From: Trichoplax sp. H2
Taxonomy: Eukaryota; Placozoa; Uniplacotomia; Trichoplacea
Assembly (NCBI GenBank): GCA_003344405.1
Contig: NOWV01000158.1
Span: forward strand, 117,407 to 181,406
DNA length: 64,000 nucleotides
Direction: 5' to 3'
Part shown: positions 52,893 to 64,000 of the stretch, piece by piece
Layout of the letters: every line of letters begins with the position of its first letter
Position numbering within the stretch: position 1 is the stretch's first letter
The notes under the pieces: generated by a model
Databases searched by the model: none
Seen by the model: the letters and a program-made list of their open reading frames with translations, nothing else
Told to the model about the DNA's origin: nothing
Program-made: the position numbers and the translations under genes

Positions 52893-54544
52893 TGATAACC
52901 TCACTTAATTATTAATTTAACGCTCTTCTAACTGTTATCAGAATTAATTTGCCCAATAGTTAAAGGATAAAGATGTAGTTATTCAACATGAATCTATGCC
53001 TGGATCTAGAATTTAGTCTAACACACATTAAGAAATTTCTACAGATGATGTCAATCTATTTATTTTATAAAAGCTATTGATCTAAGCTGATGAGCATATC
53101 TTCTAATCTTTCTACCCTAATTTGGCCTTAATTTAGGCTGGATGTCACCAGAATCTTGCTTGCATTTGCCTCCTCTGCGTCTTTGCAAGTACTGTAATTT
53201 TAGTTGTGATTATACATTATAAGAGCACTGATTCATTTTCCCAAGACGCTTACAGTCAATAGTCCTAATGGACAATTCACTTAGAAGCAATTACAAGATT
53301 CCGCCATTCCGGTTACGATACTACAGTTTATGATTTATATATATGTTTATACTATATATGGTTTATAGCGTTTGCTATAACTTCTTACAGATCTATGATA
53401 AATAGTACCATGACAAGAAACTTACAACGAAACATCCAACAATGTAAGTAATATCGAATTTGATTATAAAGTAGGAAAATAAAGCTTTCATTTTAAGTTC
53501 ATTGTCGGTTATAATTTCAAAAGGCTGCTATAGCAAGTGCTGTTGCATATTTTAGAATATTAGAGATATTTAATTTTACTAAGTAACTGCATTAATCTAG
53601 TTACTCCATTTATTTATAGACGCAGCCCTTGGCGAAAGAGAATCATGAAAATTTATTGGATAATAATGATACCAAACATATAGCTGTTAACGTATCTTAG
53701 ATAAAGGTGAAATCAACATTTTTGTCGGCTTGATATTATGCAAATACTAGCATTTCCATAAACCTTCGTGATTTTATACTATTTATGATATGCACCTACA
53801 GCGATAATTTTAAGTTTCCATGAGTGAAAAGTTGTTTATTGTATAAATGAGTAAGTGCTTTTGGCAAAGACTTCTTATAAATAGGAACTCCTTTAGGAAG
53901 ATTTTTCTACGATCATTTTCTATGCATATTCAATGAATAATTGTATATTGATACGTTAGTAGGTTAAATGATGTCATTGTCTGATTGTTTATCAATTTTA
54001 TGAGATTTAGTTTAAAAATTTAAACATTCTAACTTGCTAGTTTTCTGCATGTATAATAATGAATGTTTGAGTTACTTTTACGTGTCTGAGAATTTATTTC
54101 TGTCACTTTCAATAGTACAAATTTGTGTTTCTTATCCAGTATAGAATTAATCGCTTAATTGAAGATTGGATTTCTTATGGATTACTAGTTCGTTATCTAG
54201 CGACTGAATAACATTAACCTTTAAAGCATCATGCATACAACTCTAATAGTTTAATTTAAATTTCCAAGAATGTTGAATGATTTGAGATCCAGTATTAAAA
54301 TATCGTACAATAATTAATTCATCAAGTATGAATTGAAAAAAGGTTTCTGTGTCTGAACAGTGATAATCAGCCTTAGAGTAACTTTTAATGTCTACGCCAT
54401 TTAACCCGCCCATAAGAACCTTAAATACGATATTCTAACTACTCTTCCCTTGCCCACTTTCTGTACTGTGTTTGAGCTGATAATACTTATACTAAGAGCA
54501 GGACATGATTTGGCCTGCAATTCTCGCTTCATTAAAAGGTTGGG

Positions 54545-55102
54545 GTGATATAAGCGATCGCTAAAATCCAAAATTTGTAGAAAATTGGAACCTTAATAGA
54601 TCTTATACAAAGATAATATATGCATAGCTCTACCTTAGCCGAATATAACTACTGAACTTTTCTAGAAAGAACTACTAGAATAATCTAAGTTGATATCTTA
54701 TTTTCTTTTCGCAGCTACAATCAGTACAGCAACATTCTAGCGTATTTTACACATATTCAGATTATCATGAGTAACAACATTTTATAGCGGACCTTCATTA
54801 ATCTAATATAGAAACTACTACAGTATTCACATAGACATTATTTCTACCAGTCAGAGTACGATGAACTAAGTATATCCTAATATCTGATTTATGGTTCTAT
54901 TTTTATCGTTAACCATAATAGTAACTCAACATTCTACTGTATATAGTCATCTGTACTTCTAGCATAGAATCTTCGACTACAGTTTATAGTCGTAAGCTAC
55001 TAAATATGTCTAAAGGTAAATATAGAAAATCACGCTACTGTATATCATACTAAACATGGCTAATAGTCAACAATCCTAATACTAAGTTACGTTACAGTCG
55101 GA
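54545..55102 (+). repeat. Dispersed repeat R1, copy 3
   Basis: The longest R1 copy, collinear with copies 1 and 2b and sharing the left part with 2a (ATCTTATACAAAGAT, CCTTAGCCGAATA). It ends near TACTAAGTTACGTTAC. All R1 copies in the window have the same orientation, and none is coding. Confidence 0.75.
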
Positions 55103-56079
55103 TTATGTTAGAAGGTCTTGGCCATGGGAGTAATTTACTAACGTAACATTATTGTTCTGTAAATTGAATGTAGATTAAGGTAAATTGGTGATAACTTTTC
55201 CCGTATCATACAATTACTGATAAAATAGAATATTAAGATAAGTACTTATCCAGATACTTTATTCGCTTATTTATGATTAATTGTTAACATAAGATAGCTC
55301 TGGACTACACGAACTGAAATGGATTTGTTTTAAGTTCAGATCAAGTAATTTGCATAGTTATAGAGAAGTGATGTTAAGTCGTATGAACGATAGTACTAAG
55401 ATTACCAAAGTCTAATAAATTAATAGGCACAAGATAATGCGATCAACTAGAGTACGTGCTGCAAACTTAGAACCGTGCTACGTACGACATTAACTTAGGA
55501 CCTAGAGTAATATTGCAATCTATTACAATATTTAATAGTCGCAATCGGCTCAAGTGAAGCCCGGCAGTTGTGATCCTTCAATTCACTTTACATACTCTAA
55601 GTGCTGAATTTTGAAGCTGTTATTTATCGTTTATAGTAAATACTTAGTAACACTGTTACCAGTAGATAAAATAAGGGCTATTTGCTTGATATTATTTACT
55701 TACCGAATATTACTTTAAATAGCAATAGTAAATATTCGTGTATGGTCACTGCAAGTAGATATCCCTTGTCATTTTTTATCTAATTTTTGTTCTTACGTGT
55801 ATTTCAATTAAAGTTATTTTTGATGTTATTTCATTGCTGATCATTTATAGATTGTTATCTACTTTATAGATCATAATTATCAACTATTTCAAAGAGATTT
55901 TCACATGAAAGGTTAAAGAAATGATGATTGCTACGTCAACAACAAGAAAGACTAAATTATAAATTAATTGCAATCGAAAAAATACGGCTAATTATGACTC
56001 ACGAATGACGCTGCATATAATTATCTTATCTAAGCCAATCAAAATCGTTATTAGTGATTGATTAAAGAGACAAATTAGA

Positions 56080-56502
56080 TTAGTATTATTGGCAAACTTA
56101 AATAGATATAAATTTTTATTAAAATTTTTGCTGATTTTAGTTGACATTCAACTATCATGATAAATTGGCAATAGCCTATCCTTGAGCTACGGTAATATAT
56201 TGCAATAGTATGCCTGTATCACGATTTAACATCAGATCAAGTTATAATTGCATTTATTTTTATACGATAGAAGGGTGTTCAGATTACTTGCTAGGCTAGT
56301 GCTATTGGTTAACATAAATAGATATCAATATTGATTAAAATCATTGTTGATTTTAGTTGGCGCTTAACTTATCATGGTAAAAAGGTAGTAGTTTATCATT
56401 GGCCTACCTAAATATATAGTAATAGGATACTTATATTACGATTTAATATCGGATCAAGCTGTAATTTCTTTTAATTTTATACGATCGAAAGGTGACTACT
56501 AT
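56080..56502 (+). repeat. Two-unit local duplication, period ~217 bp
   Basis: Both units contain AAATAGATAT, TTGATTTTAGTTG or CTGATTTTAGTTG, TTATCATG, ACGATTTAA.ATC, GATCAAG.T and TTTTATACGAT. They are AT-rich and non-coding. Confidence 0.75.
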
Positions 56503-57514
56503 ATTACTAATCGATGATTTGCCCGCGACGTTGCTGCTAAAACACTTTTAGAGGTAAGAAAAATCATTCGATATAGGTAATATGTTGCAATTTATCACTC
56601 AGAGGTTCACCAATTATGTATTATTGCTGCCTTAAGTATGAGTATGTTAAACAAGCACCATTTAGTTGAGCTATTAATATTTAAAGAGACAATCATGGAC
56701 TAGTACTATAACATAGCTTATCCTAACTTAAGTCTACTTGCAGGCTCCATCTAGACAAATAACATCGAGCATCTTACCCGTAAATTCTAAAACTTTATGT
56801 TGCTTAATTAATGTCCAACATCGTATATTTTGAATACGGTACTATCTTTAATCATGCCTATTTAGAAGTTTATTCTGATTTACCTTGAAATCACATAAAT
56901 GCCAAAATTTTAGCTTGACTATTAATACATGTTATCTAGTAGGACAATAGAAAGATATTCTAGGAACTTATTTTATTTCAATAAGCTTATGAGACGATAA
57001 CAAACTTTTTAAGGATTTTTATTAATTAATTAAGAGATCTACGCATGTTCTGAGAATAGGTAGCTTAAGAATCCATAGCGTTGTTATTTTAGTAATTGGG
57101 CCAGCTATTATCAAAATAATAAGAGCAGCTTAATTGCTATTTAGATCAGCTTGCAATATCGTGCTACTGTTGCTATTAAGAAAGCTGACGACTTTAATCA
57201 TTAATTTGCCAAGAAAAATCTATGCGCGCTAAGTATTGTCCTAATTGATAATAAGTAATCTAAGTCGTATTCGCAATTGACTAAACTAAAATTGTAAACG
57301 GTAATCTAAAGTTGTTTGTGAAATGAAAATGCAGACTAATAACTAATATATTGGCATGGAAACTGGTATTAAACCAATATTTTTAGTAAACGGTAAGCCA
57401 CGAAGTAGATATGCTAGATTTACAAAAATTGAGTTAATCGCAATTTACATTACTATCTCATGTACAGTATAACCTCGTTTACACCAGCTTGGCTGGTATT
57501 TGTAACTTAAATTC

Positions 57515-57541
57515 ATTTATTTATTTATTTATTCATTCATT
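57515..57541 (+). repeat. (TTTA)n / (TTCA)n microsatellite
   Basis: TTTATTTATTTATTTATTCATTCATT run in intergenic DNA. Confidence 0.8.
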
Positions 57542-59115
57542 GTATCAGAATCTTCTACACCTATCGATTAATGTCCATTTATTAGAGAAAACCCTATTAA
57601 TACAGGTTAAAAAGGTATTAAAATTTTACTTATCTCTAGTGGCGTTTCTATATTTCAAATTATTATCCTAAATAAAGTTTTACTATAATGTGATAAAGTG
57701 TCTTCTCAAAATTATAACAAGAACTATAGTTTCTTGTAAACTTCACTTTTTAACATAAGATAAGGGTTTGTCCCACAACTACCGAGGACTATCTAACTGC
57801 AATTAGGCCATCTCTGGACTATCCAAATTATTACAGCAATATTCACGATTTATATACAATTAATTACACAATAATTTTCCTTCGAATAAATCATATCTTA
57901 CCAATTAAGTTACAAGATCATATCTAAATTTACTATCGCACTATTAGCTCATAATTCATACTTCTAATTAAAGCGTCACAGTGCAAATCTAACAGTACTA
58001 ACACACTTAACACAATCTATTATTATCTCAGATCTTTATATAAACATCTCAATATAATCGCTAAAATATGTATTATAAACGTCTTCTACAAATAGACACT
58101 TAAGATAACCTTACACTTTAACGTACAGTTTAACCTATTCTCGAACTGGGATTGTCATCTAAGCTATATTTGGGGCTGCACTACAAATACCGCAATCTGT
58201 AATCAAATCTAAGTATGTAAGAACTCTAAAGGTTACAATATCGCCTATGTACAATAGATTAGAATAAGGAAGCAACTTTAATAACCTTAATTTATCCTAC
58301 TTGCACGATACAGGTTTTGGTTTCTTTAGATAACGAATTGCGAATTATTTATTTTTACTTAATTCTATAACTTTTACGATACAAATATTTCATTCCATAA
58401 TTATAAACTATCTTGGCTTATATTATATGCCATGTTAAGATAATATTAGTAATTCGAAAAAGAATTACAAGTTTACATCGTTACATTCATCTTTACGATT
58501 GAAGTCTGTAGCTAAACTTGATTAAGGAATTCTAACCGATTTAATGTCTCTTGTTAATGCGCCTAATGGTGTTACAGAAAACTATCTATCCATTGATAAA
58601 TAGCTTAACGAAATATAGTGATAGACTGTATACCTCGATAAATACTCGTACATACTAAACAATATTACAATATATGAATTACTGTTATTTCATCAAAGGA
58701 AAATAATGCTACTTAAAGCTATTGCTTTTACTGGTATCACCATTTAACTAGTTAATCAAATAAATAAGCTGGATTGTTTCTATTTCTACAATTAACAGTA
58801 GATATGACTACAGTAACATCTTGAATAACAGCCCTTGTAAGAAACGGAAATATATGATCTTAAGAATTCATTTTACTTCGTCAACTAGCACACGTACAAT
58901 AATAAACTAAAGGTTACAGTACATACGAACAATTTCCGTTTAACATACTGTAGTATATACGCATTAACCGTAACAACATGAATTTAATGCTAGTATAACT
59001 TGTTCTAGCCTGAATATCGTTTAAATTTCTCTACTAACTTAGGACCACTAATAATAACTGAATTTTCTTCCATCAAATCAACTTTATTCTAAACAGTTCA
59101 CACTGAAAAATCGCC

Positions 59116-60486
59116 ATGTCATCTATAAAGCCTGTCTTAAATGTTCCTGTTAGTAATACAAATGTTATTGTAACTCCTTCATTAATATCATTTCGAAAAC
59201 TTGGCATACAGTGCGACATCACTATTGCTCTGGCATTGATTCAGATCATCGTTGCAATAATCGGATTAAGTATATACTGCCCATTTGGTATATATATTCT
59301 TAGTTTCAATCAATACTTCAATACATTTTGGGTAGCAGGACCGGTAAGCAGAATTAATATCGCCAACTACCTTATGATGGCTTTATAGTCAGTTATCATA
59401 TTAGATTCAAAGGATAAGTAGGGTATTCAAAACTAAGATTAAAAGCTGATGTTGTATATTTTCAACAGCAAGTTTAAATGAAATAGATTTAGAAATAGAG
59501 CAAATTTATTTGTAGTCTATGGCTAATTGATGAATTTATCAGTTTATTCTATGATGCCATTAAAATGATCGCCTTTTATGCTTCTAGATGCTCGTACTTG
59601 GTGCTGTAGGCCATTTCATAAATAGAAAAAGCAATCATTCAGAAAGAGATGTAAGAAATAATGCATTAATCTGTCGTAAATTCATCGAACATATCTAATT
59701 ATGCGAGCAGAAAAGAAGCAGTAGCTGCATTAGATTAAATTAATTATGAAGGATATTAGACTATACTAATCGGCAAATTATAAATTTGATCATTACGGCT
59801 TCTCCATTGAAATTTCCACTTTCATGCCCTAGTTAATTAAATTACTGTAAAGTTTCGGCTATCTATTTCAAGTAATGTAACAAATCGCTTTGTATTTAGG
59901 TAATTGAAGCGATTACTTTATTAATTAGAATTCATGTCTATCATTTTATTTTGTTATCTTCAATTAAAATCTGTTCTTAAATTATTTCGGTTATATACTT
60001 TTTTACTAGATCCTAATTCAAAAAATCCTCTCTATTGTTTGCTTACTATGTTTATTCGGAGGATATGTGATACTGGGAATTACTATGCGTATATTAATCA
60101 ACGCAGAAACATCTATTAAAGTTATATGCGAATTCGATCAAGAAATAAAGTCTGAAACACTTCAACCAGTTGCGATGGCGGTTGTGATAGTCCAAATATG
60201 CTTGTATCTCTACTACCTCGTCATCAGCAGTTTAACGAAGAGAGCTTTCACATACCGCCTAAGTGTGCTTATGGCTACAAGTAGCCAAACATTGACCGTA
60301 AGGATAGACTACCTTTCATAGTAATATTATAAAATTTTTAGAGAGTGCAATACTATAGGCCAATTATTAACTTTGGTATACGTTGTATAGATCTAACGTT
60401 GTTTACTGATCTGATAGGTTCCATCATCATCAAATCCTAGACAGTCACGTAGTGAGACTCCTCAAAAAACTCTTCCTGTTCATTAG
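59116..60486 (+). CDS. Gene J: four-pass membrane protein, array copy 9
   Basis: Exons 59116-59343 (76 codons), 59588-59650 (21), 60010-60297 (96) and 60418-60486 (22 codons and TAG) give 215 aa. The N-tail is Ser/Val/Asn-rich (about 30 residues). TM1 is about 34-54, loop 1 has IYCPFGIY, and TFWVAGP precedes GTAAGC. Exon 2 follows CTTCTAG and encodes MLVLGAVGHFI with a charged end before GTAAGA. Exon 3 starts 23 codons before the conserved G after TM3, as in E, F and G, and has GGYVILG (TM3), ICEF in loop 2 and a Tyr/Leu-rich TM4. The tail exon after CTGATAG encodes a Ser/Pro/Arg/Gln stretch with no proline-tyrosine motif. The core is secure; the tail is chosen from its acceptor and phase only. 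Confidence 0.85.
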
Positions 60487-61869
60487 TACCGTATTAAAAA
60501 TTATAATATACTTTCAATTTATTAATTTATATGTATTGCAAATGTCTATTTAGAACTAAGATTAGCCATAGCATAAGTTTATATATATATTTTCTAGTGT
60601 ATCAGAATTAGACAATGCTAAATTTGTAATTTATTAACTACCGGTACTTTCTGAAACAGGAGTCTTTCTAAATTTAAAATCGCTTCAGATAGTTCGTTCA
60701 GGTAACAAGAAGTGTCATAGTGGAAATGTTTCTAATAAATCATTAGATCAATTTATTAATGGCCTAGCTGGTTAAGGAAGTTAAAAATATACAAATTGAT
60801 TCTAGTGCCTGAAAATTATAGGATATCAGATCCATAATGAACTAAACTAAATTGTATTTACAATCTTGATGAATATGCTAGTTATATTTTAGTCATTATT
60901 AAATTCAACCGTCCCACTGATGAGATATATAGATCAGAATTATGTTACTGTCGATATATCGTGTTAATAATGTGATGTTCATATAACGTCTATTTAGAAA
61001 TTGAGGTATTTAGATGCTGTTATTCATCTTAAATACTAAGTGTAACGATGCTCATTCACGAATAAAAATGATATCGTATTAAATCAATACTATGGCAGGG
61101 CTACTACTGTATTTTTCAAAGGTTTTACTCCTAGAAAGTGGGTTTACCTTGAATTTTCTTCATGAAATTAAGGCAAATGATGCTATTAGTGAAAAAAGTA
61201 AAGTATAAGGTTAGTCATTCAAATATTCATTTCCGTTGATCTTAATTAAATAGTTTATTAGAAATTCATTCCCTAGCGTAAGGTCTATTTTATATCGATT
61301 TTGGAATAGATAAATTTGTTAAATTTATCGATATTACCAGAAACTTGCTACAACTAAAAAGCCTGCGTAGACGAGTAAAAATATCCTCTTTAATAATATT
61401 TTAACGGTTCGTACAGCATCATTATCAAAATGGCAAATGCTAATCAACTTTTACATCCCAAAATATCCTTACCGTAACCCTAAATATTGGGATTTAACTT
61501 GAAATTTATTTTTAAATTATCCCTTAACTATCTCACAAGAATTTAGGCGCCTTTACTTCTACATTAAACAACTATAGAACTCTTATTATTCAACTATCTA
61601 CTGAGCTTAAGTACCCTTCGGCAGCTGCTATCATGTATTAGTCATAACAGTACGTGAAGTTTAGTTCTTATCCTTAAGGACAAAATCATTCTTAGGAATA
61701 GCCGTAACATCTATACACAGATTTATTTATAATATCATCTATAATTGGATATCTTCAGGATATTCATCACAAGTGTTACAAGACATAACACTACAATTAA
61801 TTAACATTAGTTACCGTATAAGAACTCTTACTACAGTACAGCATAATTTACTGTAACAAAATAATAACT
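60487..61869. other. Intergenic downstream of gene J
   Basis: AT-rich. The last ~400 bp are again G-poor on the plus strand, up to the R2/R3 element. No gene is seen. Confidence 0.5.
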
Positions 61870-62455
61870 ACTAGTACAAACTCACGTCGCTTTGCTGACG
61901 GTTTACGATATTGTATCCATTTTTTAATAATTAACAGATAATATTACCATTCGACATTATATATATCTCGGTAATAGCCAGGCACTACTATATTCACAGC
62001 TATGCTTGTAGAATACTACTTTTCAATAATGCATTCACGGATGAAATGCTATGAAATGCTATATTAAGATTAGTTCATGGTTCAAAGCACATTATGATAA
62101 CTAATGTACGGTGATGGACATACCAAGTTAAGATTAGCAGGTACTGTACAATGTCCTTAGTACTGTGGTCAATTCTATCTCAATTATTATAATATGTCTA
62201 AGGATCGCTTGCTCTGTCGATAACAACCGTTACAAGAATATGTAACAATCAAAATCAAAATGGCTGTGTAGAAAACTCTATAAACATTCTATGTTTATTC
62301 AGTTTTCATCAGAGTATGACATCAAATCAAAATTGAAAGGCCCAGTGGCCACCCTTAGCGATATAACGAATACTATTTTAAAAATCAGTACTCTGCAGAA
62401 ATTACTACCTTAGAGCTATTCGTTTTACATAAAGAAATCTTGGGGTAAAAAGTAC
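61870..62455 (+). mobile_element. Element R2/R3, longest copy (~586 bp, non-autonomous)
   Basis: Its left end starts at ACTAGTACAAACTC and shares CGTCGCTTTGCTGACGGTTT with 44082-44187 and the inverted 4359-4456. Its right end, finishing GGGTAAAAAGTAC, matches the inverted copy at 21147-21436. Flanks differ at each site, which defines the ends. No protein is encoded. I see no clear terminal inverted repeat, so the class is unknown. Confidence 0.65.
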
Positions 62456-64000
62456 GGTAAGAATCTTATACTGACCTATTGAAATGAACCCATAATCACA
62501 GTTATCTAACAATAGTATAAATACCCCCGTGCTCGCTTGAAGGGAGGGTGGGTAGGATCGTAGTTCTTCCTGTTAGTTATTATTAGTAATCTCCATATAT
62601 AAATGTTAACCACTAAATTTAGTCATTTAGTCTTCACGATGATTCGCACCGTGACACCTGTGCTCTTCTTAGTTTATGATAGGCACCCACCAATTAAAGC
62701 ATGTTCTTAATTTTTGTAATGGCCTCTCTTTTGATGGGCAGATACTGTCTATGAATATCGATATTTATATTCGTCTATCCTAGCTACTTAGCAGAATTAA
62801 TTTTGATTACTTAAAGATCTTATAGAACTCTTTAACTATAGACTGAAAGTTTTAATAGGCAATTTAAATAATGATTAGGCTATCTTACAAGATTATCTTC
62901 ATAACCTCTACTGAAAATTACCGTAATCTCGGAGGGAATCTTGCTAAATACAGCTCTATGATTTTAATTATAATCATAACTTGCGCCAGATGGCTCTTAT
63001 TAATGGAACTAAAAGTAAATTATCTATAAATAGCCGTGCCAGGGCTAAAGTTTTTTCAACAGCTAGGTAGAATATTTTTATGGCTTCTTGTAACATCGTC
63101 ATTAAACAACTTTACTCTCAGATTTACAATAAGAAGAGACATTTTTTAAGATGATAGTTTGTTTAATTAATATCGTTCAAATATTGTTTTATCCTATGAG
63201 TATGTCTGTTCTACTATAAAATTTAAAGATAATCATATATGTTTAATATACTGATATAAGTTACTCAAGTACCTAACTCTAGACTTTCCATTATGGTGAA
63301 AATTGGTTCAAAGTAATACAAAATTAAATTATAATCGCTCCAATCTATATTTTTAACACACTTACGCATCGAGTGTAGAGTATAAACTATCATGCAGTAG
63401 ATGGTCAACTTCTTATAATAAATTTTATGCTAAGATTATTTATGATCGGATTACAAATTCTCACTGCTGACATTGGTTTTCTAACAGTTGATCACCTGTA
63501 GTAAAAGGACTAAAAGTAGAGTCCTTTGTAGTTTTTAGTATGTAATTAGTATTATTTTACTATACAAAATACCTAGAAAGTGATAGTGTCTTTAAGTTTT
63601 ACCCTGCCAAATCATCATGTCGCCATCTTTTCTTCTTCATTATTTTACAAGGTATTATATAGATTACTATACAAGTAGCCCTATAGAGCAAATGCCTAAT
63701 CTAAAGAAAGGGCGTTTCATCATCTATTCAAATTGTAAAGAAATTTGACTTAGTAGCAAAACCCTATCCTTAGAGAAAGGGGATTTATAACATGACGATA
63801 AAGTACTGTAAGGTAGTCTATACTCGTACAGTTACAGTACCATCTGACGCTAAAACATCAACTGTCAATACTCGCGAATACTAAGCGGTACTAATGTCAG
63901 AAAAGTAGTCGTAGTAGTCATATAAATTTTTTGATAAGCGATTACTGTGATCTTCATAAAAAGCGGATTTTTCCGGATTTGTGTCCGATATAGTTTTCGG
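62456..64000. other. Window end, no gene seen
   Basis: No family exon motif or long open frame. Anything beyond the window edge cannot be judged. Confidence 0.5.

Larger units (their letters stand above)
51102..54544. other. Intergenic downstream of gene I
   Basis: Contains the 175-bp two-unit duplication. No coding exon is supportable. Confidence 0.55.
55103..59115. other. Intergenic before gene J
   Basis: Contains the 217-bp duplication and, from about 57.75 kb, a strand-skewed C-over-G segment. No gene is seen. Confidence 0.55.

Overview
The window looks like AT-rich nuclear DNA of an early-branching animal. A placozoan such as Trichoplax is my best guess, from general impression only. 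The evidence for a metazoan-type genome is direct: genes are split by introns of about 100-2400 bp with GTAAGT-like donors and AG acceptors, there are no operons, non-coding space is wide, and four N-filled gaps mark a draft assembly. I did not calculate base composition.

The main content is a same-strand tandem array of nine related genes, labelled A to J here (C is unused). They encode small four-pass membrane proteins at about 2.0-6.1, 8.5-10.5, 18.2-19.7, 25.3-27.0, 31.5-32.9, 39.8-41.7, 47.4-49.1, 50.1-51.1 and 59.1-60.5 kb. The core architecture is the same in all nine. Exon 1 encodes an N-terminal tail, TM1, a first loop and the start of TM2, ending at a G-P (or similar) codon. Exon 2 is always exactly 63 nt (21 codons: rest of TM2 and a charged loop). 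Exon 3 is 279-306 nt (TM3, second loop, TM4). Most copies also have a short final exon encoding a variable tail. All core junctions are phase 0. I reconstructed the 63-nt exons and final exons by eye from splice signals and paralogue alignment. The fold recalls tetraspan families such as MS4A/CD20-like or claudin-like proteins, but I cannot assign a named family.

The array shows birth-and-death evolution. Copy H has an in-frame TAA in TM4 where most paralogues have tyrosine, plus a likely frameshifted N-terminus. Copy I ends by a stop codon just where the others splice to the tail exon. Copies A and B lack both of the loop cysteines shared by D, E, F, G, H, I and J, which suggests an inter-loop disulfide gained or lost as a pair. 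Tails of E, F and G carry proline-tyrosine motifs; those of H and J do not.

Between the genes lie a ~500 bp dispersed repeat (R1; three main copies and one fragment), a ~586 bp element (R2/R3) with partial copies that is nested inside one R1 copy, a seven-unit ~105 bp satellite near 13 kb, five two-unit local duplications, and a 14-18 kb zone rich in TACAGTAC/GTACTGTAC motifs with a perfect 20-bp hairpin. Sequence beside three gap areas is duplicated with small differences, which looks like two haplotypes assembled in series. The rest is AT-rich DNA with no supportable gene.
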